DNA of 64,000 bases from Sitta carolinensis. Lineage: Eukaryota > Chordata > Aves > Passeriformes > Sittidae. Made by a program: the position numbers and the translations under genes. Below, piece by piece: positions 30,845 to 44,597 of this stretch; positions within the stretch are counted from its first letter, which is position 1; every line of letters begins with the position of its first letter. The stretch spans positions 108,209,910 to 108,273,909 of the forward strand of contig CM063284.1 in the NCBI GenBank assembly GCA_032173965.1, read 5' to 3'. The notes beneath the pieces are model-generated. The model did not search any database and was not told where the DNA came from. It saw nothing but the letters and a program-made list of their open reading frames with translations.

Positions 30845-33544
30845 AGACAGAGAACTGAAACTCTGTATTAACTTATCCCATAAAAAATGTTTTCTTTGGC
30901 CTTTATCCACAGACAAGAACTAGATACATACGAGAACCTCACATATACTGGGAAAGGACCATCAGCTAGTGAATTTTCAGAATTTCACATTACCCTTAAC
31001 AAGCCTGATATTGTTGGTGGATACAGAAAATTGCAGAACATATTCAGAATGTAAACTAACAGGTTTTCCTGTACCTTAGGACACTTGCGTTGTTTATATA
31101 TATACGCAGATACCCTACACACACATACTATTAAATATATATGGATTTGTAAAAATGCCTTAGGACAACAAGTGCTATTTATCTCTGCCCTAAGTTAACT
31201 GCGTATATAAGTCCTTGACATGGGGATGCTGATGATGTAGTATGCATATAATAGCTTCTGTTTTCAGGGGATTCTCAGAAGCAGACTTCCAGAAATCATC
31301 TGGCAGGTTTTTACCCCATTTTCTACTCAATTTATCAGATAAATGTAAACATTTTAAAGACACCAACAACTACCTGAAGATGGTGAAATTCCTTGCACCA
31401 GCTGTAGCAAGGTCAAATGTGTCTCATCATCTGGACACTTTCTGTGCTCAACTGAAAGACAAATTGCTTTGCTAAAGGGTTAAGATAGATTGGGAAACCT
31501 GCCATCAAAAAATAACTCCTTCTTCACTGGTGAAGCCAGAGCCCAGACAACATAGACTAGAGGATTAACAATGATGGTAAAAATTTTAGATGAAAAAGTA
31601 TCTTTCGTTAGGCCAACTTGGGTAGTTTTTAAAAATGACACAAAACTTGGGGCAAACAAAGCCTTTTTTGTTTTAAAATCTTTCCAATGTTATTCTCAGG
31701 TGAGCAGGTATTCTTATTTTGGAGCCAAAGAAAGGCACACATACAAAGTCAAAAGATTTGCCCTGAGCTATGTGCAAACCCCCAGCAAACTAAGATCAAA
31801 CATCAAGTGGTTCTAGATGTAGATTTGGAGTGGGCTCCTTTCCCAGCTTACATCACTTCTCCTGATACTTCTGGAGACCTTGCACTGAACAAAGAGAGAC
31901 TGTGAAAATGCCTTAAATGAGTTTCTGCAGGCATATTCAAATGATAAAAGTATTTTGGTGTCATCTACCCAGCAAACATACTCACTGCTGATGATAAATG
32001 GTATCAGTTCAAGACACGAGAGAACTCCAAACCTCACCAACACCATTTGGTCTATTCTTTTAAAACGCTTAATCCACAAAGTCAAAAAACAGCCAGCCTA
32101 CAAAGAGTAAGAATATTTTTTTTTGGTTGCACTTGTGGTTATTTGGTGTTTGGGACTTTTTCAATAAAAAATTATAAAGCTACACTGAAACAGATTTGTT
32201 CTAAATAAGAATAACTGGACTAGAACAAGAGCCTTTTTCAGACAGTGTTTCTGAAAAGGAGAGAGCCAGAACAGATCAGAAGTGGCTTATACATAAATAT
32301 ATCCAGAGGGAAAAATTACTGAAATATTTGTTTACAGTTCTGAGGTTTAGACTGCCTACAGGTAAATAGTCTAGATGAGAATTAGCATCTGAGGGTGACT
32401 AGTCTTTCAAAAGTCTCTGATCTGGTATAATCCTTTCACTGAGCTATGGATATCTGTGTACTTGCCCCTTGGGGACTCAGACACCAGACCCAACCTTGAA
32501 TATACACCAGCTGGCCTGGCAAAGGCTCCTACCCTGGATCTGAAATAGCCTTGATGATACACCCAGTGTGGGTCCCAATTAGCACGGCCACTTGACAAGG
32601 AGCAACGCCTTCCCTAGTTTGTGTTGCAGTTGGTGGGCACAAACAAAAAGCTTCCTATAAATGTTGAGCAGTGCCCAACAGAGCAGGAAGAATATAGAGG
32701 GAAGCTTTAATAGGCCATTGAAGGAAACTGTGATGAGCTAAGTATGAAACAGCAATAGAAATAATAGTGGAAGATTGAAAAATGAGGGTGTAAGGCCTAA
32801 TATGAGAAGACGTGCCAGCTGGAAGCAGACAGGAACTAATACTGCAAAAAAAAGATTACAATGCAATTCTTAGAATAATGAATCAGATAAAAATATCAGG
32901 TTCCTCTTGTCTTTAGCCTGTGATGCATTTCAGGGATGCTGCTTTGCTATTTCATTGTGCTCCCTGACTGGCTCTCAGCAGCTGTCAGCAAACTGTGTCA
33001 CCAGCTCCCACTGTTCTCCCAACAAAGCGCCCAACAAAACCCATGTCCAAATTTGAAGATGCTCAAATAGAAACAGACTGATGATTGCTTTACCTTCTCC
33101 TCTGTTCCCTGCAAACTGTGAAAGACACACCTCTCAAATATAACTTGAAATTTAAGGACTGGACATTGTGCCACTAAGCACTGCACACATCTCCCCAAGG
33201 AGCATTGGCTGCACTTCATGGAGGCTCTGCTTCTCTGTTGGTACAACCTCACAGTGCTGCAGTGGCAGGGAAGCTGTTAAGACTAAAGCACAGTGAACAA
33301 AGATCAGTTAGAAGATGATGTGAAGTTTCCAATTTGTATGTTTACATTAAAAAAGGGACTTGTGATTACAAAAGGAAATCAATAGGGAAGAGAAGCCATA
33401 AAAGGTTGGTTCTGGTTTGTTTTATTTTTCCTCACGGAAAACCCACAGTTTCTCTCAAAATGTCTAAGTAACCAAAAACTGTGAATTCAGGCAACTATTT
33501 TTTACAAGGCACTCCCCAATCAGGACTCAACCAGATTTAAAAGC
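30845..33544. other. Intron sequence without recognised features
   Basis: About 2.7 kb of AT-rich sequence with a TA/CA-alternating stretch near 31095-31145. No gene or repeat family recognised. Confidence 0.6.
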
Positions 33545-33870
33545 ACAGAATTGTTTAGTTTAGAAAAGTCCTTTAATATCATTGAATTCAACCATTAACA
33601 TGACACTGACAAATGCACCACTAAACCATGTCCCTAGGTGCCACATCTACATGTCTTTTAAACACCTCCAGGGATGGTGACTCAACTGCTATCCTGTGCA
33701 GACTGTTCCAATGATTGACAATAGTTTCAATGGAGAATTTCTTTTCTAATATCAAATCAAAACCTCCTCTGGCAACACCTGAGGCCAAAAAGCTGCTCAG
33801 TACTAGCTAAAAAAAATACAAGATCTTCTCGGGATCTCCTCTGGTCGAGATGACCCTGAGACTGTATTAG
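33545..33870 (-). mobile_element. CR1 LINE fragment, 3' portion
   Basis: In antisense on the plus strand it reads accactaaaccatgtcccta, cctccagggatggtgactca and ctgttccaatgattgac. These are hallmark segments of the CR1 3' untranslated region, so the element lies on the minus strand with its 3' end near 33545. It is 5'-truncated, has no coding remnant, and differs from consensus at many sites, so it is old. Its right part (33800-33870) is poorly conserved. Confidence 0.88.
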
Positions 33871-33893
33871 AAGTCCTTTTTTCCAAACCCAGC

Positions 33894-34470
33894 TGTCAAA
33901 GAAGGAGTCAGAAGTCTTCATCTCATGTTTTCAAGGTTGTTCATTATTTCTTACCTGAAATATTTTCTGTCTGGCCTGCAGAGGTCTGTTCAGCAGGTCA
34001 GTCCAAGGCACACTGCCCTTCCCTGTGGCCAGCGTTGTCTTTTATACTATAAACTACGTATTCAATATTTACAACTATGTTCCAATACCTATCACTTATG
34101 TTTGACAGTGAGTTTCTGCTCTACACCAATCTCAAAGCGCCACATTCACCAAGAAGATGGAGGCTAGGACGAAGAAGGAAGAAGGACAGGACAACGCCCA
34201 AATCCCTCCATCTTACCTCCTAGGCTCCTACAGTAAAAATCCCCAAAAGTTTTCTTTTCACTCTATAACTACTACTATTATACTATCTAAACTTTTGTGA
34301 CCTTTAATTCTTTATTCAAAGGTGGTAATTTGTTCCACAGGTGAAACTCAAAGCCCCAGGGGGTTTTGGCTGCATGCCAGGGTCTCCAACCCTCCTGCCA
34401 GGGCTTCAAAGCCCCCTGGCTGGGGCTTGGATCATCCAGGACTGTCAGAGAGACGTCCTGGGTTCCGACA
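33894..34470 (-). mobile_element. Degenerate solo LTR of an avian endogenous retrovirus
   Basis: The segment has inverted TGTC...GACA ends, 577 bp apart. Its internal blocks recall a passerine LTR family (catgttttcaaggttgtt, aagatggaggctagga, ccatcttacctcctaggc). Read on the minus strand there is a TATA box (TATAAAAG at 34046-34039). Near 33943 there is a decayed poly(A) signal where consensus AATAAA seems to be AATGAA. No gag, pol or env sequence and no primer-binding site is adjacent, so this is a solo LTR. Clean target-site duplications at these borders are not seen. A 7-bp repeat aaaccca at 33885-33891 and 34587-34593 may mark wider borders. Family assignment is from memory. Confidence 0.6.
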
Positions 34471-37400
34471 GATCTTGCACTCCAAGTCTTATAAAAGCCA
34501 GTCTTAAATAAAGACATTTCTTTCTTTAGAGAAGGAGGATTTATTCTCCTTAAAAATTTCTGAGATTTAACGTAAGGTAAGCACATAAACCCAAGGGAGC
34601 AAAATTAGCAGCTGGAAGCTCAGCCCTTCAGAAAAGCCGGCAGTAGAGATCACATACTCTCGAAGAACATGTAACTGCAAAACATCTATTGCTTGGAAGG
34701 AGGTCCATCCAAACTGTGTATGAGGGAAGTGTCCATGCTATTTGTGCCTTGAGACTAGGAAAAAAAATCTTTTACATACAACATTTCTTTATTAAATTAA
34801 TTTATTCTATTAATGCTTTTAATTCCTTTGATTCCACCTCTTCAGAAGTCATTCTTTCACTGACTAACAGGAAGGAGAAAAACGTGTACCAGGACACAGG
34901 AGTACCAGGCTGGTGGACAGAAATCTGATATCTACAGACTTAACTAGGCTTGTGTTTTATGTACTTCACTGTATTAGATTAGAATCAGATAATTCACAAG
35001 ACAGACATGAAGGACACAGGTTGCTCCAGAAAGACTCCTAGGTCTGCTCCAAGATTTGGTTCTCTAATATTTATACAGTTCATAAGAGTTTATTTAAACA
35101 TTTCACTAAATGGTCTACATGGTAAACTGATTGAGCAGAAAGAATCAGCATAGAATGCTATCCTGCCTCAAAACAAGAATCACATCAGTAACATCTATTA
35201 GGCTATTTTCAGCTGGCAGTATAGCAATGAGGGAAAAAAAGTGTTTCTAATCTGCAGACAGCACTCTTACAATCTGGATATATGACACATTTAACACTGG
35301 TCATGCAAAAATTGTCTAAACTACATATCCACTATTTCTTCTGCATTCTGAAATGACCTTCAGTGGTAGCAGTTATGCCCTTCCAGTTGCATGGGCGAAC
35401 ATGGTGTCTTCCATCCTGTCACTAACAGACTGTCACTCTGACAGTGATTTACAGTGACCACAGTTAATGAGGAAGATCACATAGTGAAGAACAAAATGTT
35501 TCTCCCTATCAACTTGCTGAAGTAACTGAAAAGGCTAAAACGGGATTTACAAGCCAAACGGTTTGACATAAGAACAAAACAATTCACTTCTGTTCAAAGA
35601 AAACACTTTGTTTCCTTTTCTAGGACACCTCACATGTCTAGGTTTTAGATGTCTACAACAGCATAGCTACAAGAGTCACTCTGAGCACTCACAGAAGCAA
35701 ATACACCTGCAGATAAGCATGGGCCTGAGGGTCAGATTTGCCTCTAGAATATTACATTTGTGACACTATTTCTATCTTTTCTACTTTGTTATTTCAAAGC
35801 TAGTTCAAGGGTTGGAAAATGAGTACCAATTAAAAACAAACTCAAAAAATTATTGGGAGTGGAGCAAATCATAGTTTTGCTTTACCAACAGCTTTTACAG
35901 AAATGTAACATTTGTTTCTCCTGCATTCCAAACTGTGACATTCCAACTGGTAAACTCTTTTAATGTATTCTGTAATACACTAGGTATGAGTTGCCCAAAC
36001 TGACCATTTCATTATAGGTTTTTAACTCTATACTATTTTCTTTACAAGAAAAGCTTGAAATTACATTTTGGTATTTACTTCTAAGCCCATCTGTGTCCTC
36101 CCCTTGCCTGCCCCTTGCTCCTCACTGTGTTGGCTTCTGACTGGTGCTGAGCAGCCTGCTGTTCTTTGCCTTTATTAATACTTCGATGTTTTTTTTTCTG
36201 AACAAAGAAAGCCTAATCATCAGGAGGCAAGACCACAAATCCCAGCTTCACTACATATAACCAACCTAGTAACTTACCAACATTATAATCAGAAGAACAG
36301 AAGACTGTTCTTAGGGAAACTGCATAAAAGTCACAGGAAGATTTACTGCTCAGCTCTAAAAGGTATTCATGGAACAGCTGGACAGATAACAATGCAGGAA
36401 CAAAAAATTGTTCACTGTGTTAATCTTACAGTGGATGAGCATGCCTGTCATTAAGTCCCTAAAGCTAACTTTTCCTCATTATATACTAGCATTCAAAGAG
36501 AAATGAAATGATGCTTTAAGTATTTCTACCAGTCTCTCAAAATCAACTACTCCATTGTGGATGTTATGCTAGTATGTTACTTCTGAATTCAATTCTAGAG
36601 GGGAACAAAACTACAACTACTGATGAGTTAGGAGTTTGTTTAATGCTACCATTGGACAAAATCTTAGTAGAGAAAAAAAAAAAAGACTGTGGCTATTGCT
36701 ATTTATTATCAAGGTGGACAATAAAATGTTTACACTACGGAAAACCTTTCCATCTCTGAATTTAAATCAATCAACTGTGAAATGCTTTTTAGAAATCCTT
36801 CTTAATGGATTAAAATATTCTTTTAAGTCATACATTTTACAAAGCAATGGAAAAAACCCCACCAAATTTAATATAAGACTTGTTAGTTCAAACCAAATTA
36901 CTACCTCTTCTTGAACACATGTAAATTCATTTATCTCCTTAATGCTTTTATAATTCTGCTTCAACCCCAAAATTTTCAGGACAGGGTATGCTATATGTAA
37001 AAGGCATATAACATATGCAATATGTAATAGGCATAATATTTTTAGCCAGTCTATGATAAAGAGATGATAAATACTATGAGAGGCCCATGGCTTTGCTGAG
37101 GACCATGAGAAGTCAGGGAACACTTTGAATGTCCCTTTGAACTTTTAAGAATTAAAGGCTAATCGCCTTTTTAAAACGGAGATTGCTTAAAGCTTTCCGC
37201 TGAAGATAAAACCTTTACTAGATGAACTGCATCTGTTCATCACATCAGAGTCTGCCACACCAGTCATCTTGGAAAGTAACACAACAAATCTGGGTGGAGG
37301 CTAAAAAGTGATTATTCTGACTTCAGTCCTTGCACACACTGTTCAGTGTGAGCCCCTTGAGCTCAATGGGAGCTTGTGATCAACCACCCTTTCCCAGCCC

Positions 37401-38955
37401 AAGCCTTCATCTAATTACAATTTCTGTATCCTCTGGTCCTGCAGAACTCCCCCTTACCTTCCCTTGTGTTAAGGCACTGAAGACAGTAATTTACGTCTAA
37501 TTAACGGAACTGAGTCATAACGAGCTTCTTTCTTTTACGAGACTTGAATGTTAAATGTCCGAAATAACCAATGAAACCCAGCTTTTAATCCTGCTCCATG
37601 TGTTAAGTTCCTGCAGCACAAAGCTGTTATTCAGGCCTTGCTTTGCATACAGTCAGAGGGTCGGGGGTTATTCACACTGACAAATTCTTAATATGGCACA
37701 TGCAGAACCACCAGCTTCAATATTTTAGCTATGCAGCCATGCTGAAACTGGCTCATCCTTAGGGAACCGCTGACTTTCTCCTCCAGCTTTGGGAGGGTAT
37801 CTTTTTCTCCCTGACTGAATTTGACAGCGCCCTTTAGGAGGGATCAATCAATTTCCACGCCACAGAGACAAAAGGAGGGATGAAAGTTGGAAGGCAGGCA
37901 CATAAAGAGCTGCACATCTGCCCAAAGAACAGCATGATAAAGCAGTTCTGCTGCTGATCCAAGAGGAACCACCAAAATGTCATGAGGTAAACCAAGGCAA
38001 TCAAAGAAACCAACTATGCAGGAACAAAAGTGTACACAAAAACATAAGAAAAGAGACTGAACTTTTCCATGAAAGCAGCAACTGTTACTGATCCAGTGAA
38101 TTGAACCATAATAACACAAACCCCAAAAATGTATAAAGATACCGACTTATCATCTCATAATACAAGGCAAGTTCTTCAATCATGTTTTCATCACTGTATT
38201 TTAGAAGTTATATAGACAATGATGACCATGCACAAATTATGCAAATACTAATTAGTTACTATAAGTAGAAAGACAAGAAAACAGTCCAAGAACAACCAGG
38301 TAGGCCCTCAACCAAGAGCATTAAACAACTTCATTTTATCATGTCCACACAAGATACTGTAACTTTGGAAGAGCGGTCAAATGGATGCTTCCACCTGCAC
38401 AGCACAGATGCCTCTGTGCATCCACTCAACAACAAATGGATTTATGAAAGAAGTGGCTTCTATTCTAGTTCATAATCTCAGGCCTTCCTGCTTAATTTTA
38501 CAGAAAATTACAAATACAGATTCTTTTGTGGGCTAGTAGATTGAATAAAGACTGAGAATTATCTCCGTATTAAAGTAATTCTATATGCTTGTTGCAACAT
38601 TATATTTAAAAACTCTTTTTTCTAAACTAACTTTAGGATGAGACTCTTTAATGTTCAACTATTATGCCTGATAGCAAGTGACACAAATAGTTACAAATCT
38701 ACCTACTCATTTTTATCTGTAGTTCACCTAAACTCCCAAGTAGTGAAAACAGAATAAAATCTTTAAGTTACAAATATTGGAATCCAGTTTGTATGAAAAC
38801 TTTGACAGCTTAGACTTTGCATCAGTATTGTCACCTTACCACAGCAACTTACACTTCCATATATATTGCTGTTTCTAACTTCTAATTCAGCCTCTCTAAA
38901 AATGTCATGAAAACCAGCTTGGCATGGCATTTAGTTTTCACCTGTTCTGACTTAC
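34471..38955. other. Intron sequence without recognised features
   Basis: About 4.5 kb. The first 120 bp, next to the LTR, carries tataaaag and aataaag on the plus strand and may belong to the element. The rest is AT-rich unique-looking sequence without a recognised gene or repeat. Confidence 0.55.
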
Positions 38956-38982
38956 CTCCCCAGTCCCTCCACAACACTCTTT
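38956..38982 (-). other. Exon-like 27-nt segment, unproven
   Basis: On the minus strand a pyrimidine-rich tract ends catgtttgtgcag (AG at 38984-38983). It precedes 27 nt ending GGGGAG|gtaagtc, a consensus donor. The length is a multiple of three, and the phase-1 frame of CDH2 intron 2 stays open through it, so it could add nine residues to the propeptide. Probably a chance pair of sites. Confidence 0.12.
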
Positions 38983-40490
38983 CTGCACAAACATGCTAGA
39001 CAGACAAAATACAAAGAATCATACTTTTTATACTATGAAATTAATGCAGTTATGATTTACAGCATAAACTTTTAGAGTTTTTTTGTTATAACAGAGTGAT
39101 TATATCAAGCAAAACCTACACGTTCTTTTTCCCTCTCATGTCAGTCAAAATAACTGAGGCACATTAAGTTAATAATCTAGTTACTTGGTAAAAATATTTA
39201 ATTTGCTTAATAGAAAGAAAAGGTGGTTATTTTTCAATTGGATAAAAGAATCATTTGCTGAAACTGAATTACATTAAGAGTAATTTTACTTTTACAGCCA
39301 TATGAAATGAAAAAACAATGTACATTTAAAGAATCATGCTTGTCAAACATTCATTTTGTTAATGTACTATTCTAGTCTTTCATGTTAATGGCTTACTAAA
39401 TGTACATTTCGAAGAAATGTAACATATAAAGAAAACAATTTAAGCATATCCCAGTATATTAAAACTAATCTTCACTTGAAAAAATACTGGTAATGAGCTA
39501 AGTAAGGGGAATTGCATTCAGAAACAATACAAGTTCCAAATCAATTAAAGATATGATTAATCAAGCATGAGTATTTTAGTAAAACTACTGCAGTCTCTTT
39601 AAACCCAACCACCAAAAGCAAGATATGTAGTTTTCCTTTTCCCCACACATAAGTTTTCTTTATATGTAAATATATAAAAAAACCTGACACATCAAACACC
39701 ACATATCATGAGTTTGTCAAGGACCCCATTCCTCTCTTCTCAATCATTCCAGTTCTGCTTCTTTCAAACTGAGTCAAATGGATTTGCAAAGGTTGATTAC
39801 CATCATTTGCATGTAAAATGCATTTTTACCGGAGAAGTACACAGGGCAGATAAAAAGACAAGAGGGAGGGAAACTGCTAATAAAAACATACACCAAACAT
39901 GAAAAATTGTTTCCAGAATTGCTTGCTCTCAATATGAGCACACAGCTACAGCACAGAAATGGAAATCTGCTGATGAGACCACTCTGCTTGCTAAGAGCAT
40001 AAGGTTCAGGCTAAAGTGTACCACATTTTCTCAGAAATTCCCAGTGCACAGTTGTCTGGAAGGGATATTTTTTTAAATAGTATACACAGTATTTCTACAG
40101 AAGAAGTGCACTGTAAGGTGCATCACAGATTACATGATTGTATCCCCGAAAGAAAAAATGAAGTTTGACCAACCAAGCTACACATAATTTTCTACTTCAA
40201 TATTTGCAGAGAACTTTAATAATTACAAATTTGATTAAACATTTATTTGATCCACATTGTTTTCTACTGTATAATTTCAACATTTTTTACACATTATTTA
40301 TACAAGTAAACTGCATTATGAAGAAAACTCAGACTGACAATGAGACAATGGATGGCATTATTGTGCTAAACTCGGATTGCTTCAACACATGCTGTACCGG
40401 ATCAGTGAGCATCTTTCCCTTTCCATTACTAGGAAAACTGAATATAAAAGCCTGCATTCTCATGCAGCTAAAAGTTTAATTGTCTGTAAC
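38983..40490. other. Intron sequence without recognised features
   Basis: AT-rich sequence with no recognised repeat or convincing frame. Confidence 0.6.
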
Positions 40491-40534
40491 AAAATTTAAG
40501 AGAGGTGGTCCTAAAATTTAAGAGAGGTGGTCAA
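40491..40534. repeat. Two-copy tandem duplication, 22-bp unit
   Basis: AAAATTTAAGAGAGGTGGTC occurs at 40491-40510 and again at 40513-40532, identical over 20 bp. The lack of divergence suggests a recent duplication. Confidence 0.97.
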
Positions 40535-40709
40535 TGAAATTTTAATGCTGGACAAACACGCCAGATAGGATTCATTTCTGCAATTTAAATGCTAAGTCTT
40601 TTATTTCTGTAGCAATGCAGTCTACTATTTAAAAGACTAGTAAAAGAAAACTTGCAAATCTATAGGAAATTTGATTTTGAAACAGGGAGAAAGATGGATG
40701 GAATACTGC

Positions 40710-40731
40710 AAAAAAAAAAAAAAAAAAAAAA
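40710..40731. repeat. A22 homopolymer
   Basis: Twenty-two consecutive A, then C and six more A. No retroposed body is recognisable beside it. Confidence 0.95.
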
Positions 40732-42318
40732 CAAAAAAGTGTGGTGTGTTTTGTTTTGTTAATAGATGTCTTCAAATGGGAAGTCCTTCTGCTGGCTCTT
40801 CCAAACACCAAGCACCAAGTTCTTAATTCTCAGTTATTGGTTCCACCTTGTTAGAAACTCTGTTCTTAACTCAGATATAAAAACCCTTTTGTCCCTATAC
40901 TTAGCGAACGACCAAAAGGAACAATAAAAGCAACAAAAACTCAGGCTGGAGAGAAGTAGTTTTAGGCCTCATCTCTACAAAAGGGTCTTTTTAATTGCTC
41001 AGTCAGATTCTTCTCTTTTGCATTTGTGCCCCAATGCAGCTGCACCAAAGCTCAACTCACAACATAATGGATGCAGCATTTTACAGCAGAGCAAAATGTA
41101 TGCACCACAACTATTGACAGCACTACAGGAGGACAGGATTTTCAATTAAAAATCAGTGTTGTTTTCCACACCCTTAAGTCTTTGCTTTATATGGCTTCTC
41201 TTTAGGAAACACAATTAATTTCAATTTGATTAAATTAAGTGTTTTACAAAAACATCAGTGAGGCCATTTTGCTGTTTTGGGGTTTTTTTGTGGTATTAGT
41301 TTATCTTTACATAATATGGTTTCAGCAGAAAATGTGAAAATGCTCTGAAGATCAAAGTGCATTTTGTGGCCAATGCATTTTTCCATGTCTGAGAAAAAAG
41401 AAATACGCACTTTTCCTATACAGAGCAAGAGATCTTGCAGGTGTTTACGAAGTCATACTAAGTAAAGAGCCAAGATCCAATGGATATCACATCCATTTTT
41501 TAAATGTTACCTCTCCCTTCAATCATAGTTAAATGATAGTTTAGTTGTTAAATTAGTTTAGATAGTTAAATTGTAATAAATTTTGTGCAAAGAAGTTTAG
41601 CGTCATGATAACATTAAAAGAAAAATTAAATAAATATGGACTTTTTTGCCAGTATCAAACCCAAATACTGCTTTTGAAGCGCTCATCTCAGGGTTTTATT
41701 AAGGAGATAATGATGACCGCTGCAACATCCAACCATCTCTGCTTTCTAAGTGATTCCAACTTAAAATTAGAAAAAGTCTAAACACATTTAAAAATACATT
41801 ATTTCAACACTTTGGGACATGGTGAAACAAAGGCTTTTTTGTTCCTTTGTAAATTTCTGAATAATTATACTAACAGAGACATGCAAAACCTCTTCTCAGA
41901 AAGGGAATGTGTTGTTGCCTTCCGAAAAAAATTCACATACAGTACACATTTGCTAAGTATAGGACTAAACTGAATAACATTTTCACAGTACTGCAGAGCA
42001 CAGTATAAATCCTGGGTAATAATTAAAGTGTCCCATCACACCAGCTAAACTTCCTCATGTGACCAAGTACAGCACTGGTTAAGTCTTGAAGAGACAGTGA
42101 GGGGAGAAACATTGTGTTTGTGACTGAGGCACAGAAATATATTACATAATACTTAGTTCTCTGGTGCTCATTCCAGAAGCAAAAACATGCAGACAAATAA
42201 AGGGAGTATTTCATTTTGGCCAAAATCAAGCATGACTTCCACCAGCATAGGAACAAGAACAGAACACAGAACATAATAAACTAATTCTAAAACTGCACTG
42301 CTATTTTATAGGAAAGGG
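40732..42318. other. Intron sequence without recognised features
   Basis: AT-rich sequence with a patch of short TTAAAT-type repeats near 41525-41580. No gene or repeat family recognised. Confidence 0.6.

Positions 42319-42351
<33 letters not shown>
42319..42351. repeat. A33 homopolymer
   Basis: Thirty-three consecutive A, the longest homopolymer in the window. No gene-like or SINE-like body lies immediately upstream, so it is treated as a simple repeat, with a length liable to assembly error. Confidence 0.95.
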
Positions 42352-42353
<2 letters not shown>

Positions 42354-44597
42354 TTCTTCTCTAGCTTAAAGTATTATTTGATTGGGTTTTTTTCAAGCAG
42401 GACAGAGTCTTTTTTACATTAGGTAAGCGACAGCCTCAGTACTGGGTGGACCAATTATGTATATTGGAATTTAGTCTTTGTAACACAAACTACTCCAAAC
42501 TTCTGCTGAAGGTTTGGGTTTTTTGCAGTTCTTCAGCTCTCTCACCTCTGTGCAGAACTAGTGTGATGTGCCTATGATTGTTAAAAAAGAATAAATAAAA
42601 ACTCTCGTCTTGAAAATATTGAACTTAAACTACAAACTTAGAAACTATTCTCATTCACATGGTCCACACTTAATAGGGCTTTATTTGCCTCATACATTAT
42701 TTCTGTAAGCATTGATTCTATCAGGTATGAACATAAACAATTATAAAGAAGCCAAGATTTATGGATAAAATAATTTTAAATCTAAGCAGTCATCATTTTA
42801 CTATAAGGGACTGTTTTACTTTCCATGTGGTAGTAGATACAATACAATATTAATGACTTATAAAAGTAAATACTCATGCTGTAGAAAGCCAAAACGTGGC
42901 AAATGAACTGCATATAAAAAATTATTTTCCATGCAAAGAAAATGTGTGTGCTTGCAAAAAACCCTTTTCTATCCTGAATATAATTTATTAAACAACATTA
43001 TTTCAACAATAAATAAATATCCAGCATCTAACATCTGATCAAGTCTGTTTCAAGCATAGAGAAAACTATTTCCAATAAACTGCAGTATCTGGTGATTTAC
43101 ATTAAAAAAACCCAACAAAACAATAAATCTTCAGAGATGAACAAAACATTTAGAACTGTATTTTCAAAAGAGTTGTAAAGTATTACTTCACTCACTGAAG
43201 CTGGTCAGAGGGCAAACTACCAGTCAGTGATTATATGTTCTCATATTCCAACTGCAAGTCATAAGAAAGGAAAACACAGGATTTGCAAAGGGGCACTAAG
43301 TCCAGAAAGGAAGCAAAAAATTCAAAAAGAATACACATAATGACAACTTATTTGACTTTTTTTCTTTTCTCCTTCACAGTCCAAAAGTCAGTTTTCAAAG
43401 GAGGGGAAAAATGGGCATGAGGATATCTGAAAAATGCTAGGAACACATAAAAACAAGCAAGCATTTTTTCCCCTTTTTTGAGGAGGCCTAAAACATGACA
43501 AACTTCAGCCTCCTGGTAAGAGAGATTCTTAACATGTACAGGACACCTGCCAAAACATACTCACAAGAAGCAAAAATCACAGTAATTGAATAGCTATCCT
43601 AATTGCAACTGAGATATAGAACTGGTGCAAGGCATCTGGTTGTAGAGACAAGGAAGTCATGGTTGCTCAGTAATTCTGCTCAACCAGAAAAAATAAAAAT
43701 CTGGCACTGTGAGATTTAACCTATCAAATAACAATTCTGGAGGGCAATAATGCTTTTATTTGCTTCAGTCTGGAAATCTGTCTTTCCTCAATGGTGCTTA
43801 CAGGCAGTCACAGTGGGAACAATAAAACTCAAACCACATATTTCTTAGAGGGCTGCCATTAAATTTAGAAAAACAGATATAATTTGGGGGAAAGAAGGAA
43901 AAAAAAAAAAGAAATTTTTCTTGCTTGCAGTGATTTCTTGCAGACATCTGCCAGATGGGACAATTCCCCAGACTGATCTGCTTTCCAATTCTGTTTCAGA
44001 TACCCAGCTTTCCTAAATAATTTTAATTGTCTGACATAAAATGTCTGGCAGTAAATCATAAATATTTCTTCTCTAACTTGGTATAAAAATTTTACCAGTT
44101 CTCACTGGAATATGAGTTGTCATGATTTACATATTTGTAATAACTTCTTTCTTTCTCTGTCAATTGCTCCTTGATCTTTGTTTTTTCAAAAAACATTCCA
44201 AAATACAAAGTGACTACAGGTTACCAGGTCAAGAAAATAGATATACAGAAGAACTACAAATCTACCACCTCTCTGATAACTGGACTATGGCTAACTTGCT
44301 ACGTTTCTTTAAATCAACTTCCCCTCCATCAAAAAAAAAAGCCACAAACCTTTACATTTATTGCAATCAAAGGATGCAGATGCCTCTTTTTAAGTCAATG
44401 TAATACTAAAGATGACTTTCCTCTTCTAATGACCTAAAGTAGAAAAAAAGAACACATTGCTACACCATCCAGAAAGACTGGAGGTAGGATAATTAGTGAT
44501 AATTAGCCATATTCTATTATCCTCCCTGACTAATATTCCAAATACGTTGTTTGTCCAAGTCTAAAAAAGAGAAGGATAAAGACAAACTAAGAGGAAG
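42352..44597. other. Intron sequence without recognised features
   Basis: AT-rich. At 44561-44562 the minus strand has an AG behind a long pyrimidine tract (cttctcttttttag), but no matching donor or frame is evident after it. Confidence 0.55.

Noticed and set aside
34488..34512. TATAAAAG followed by AATAAAG on the plus strand, like a promoter/poly(A) pair
   Set aside because: Lies beside a degenerate LTR on the opposite strand; no transcript unit or coding frame follows.
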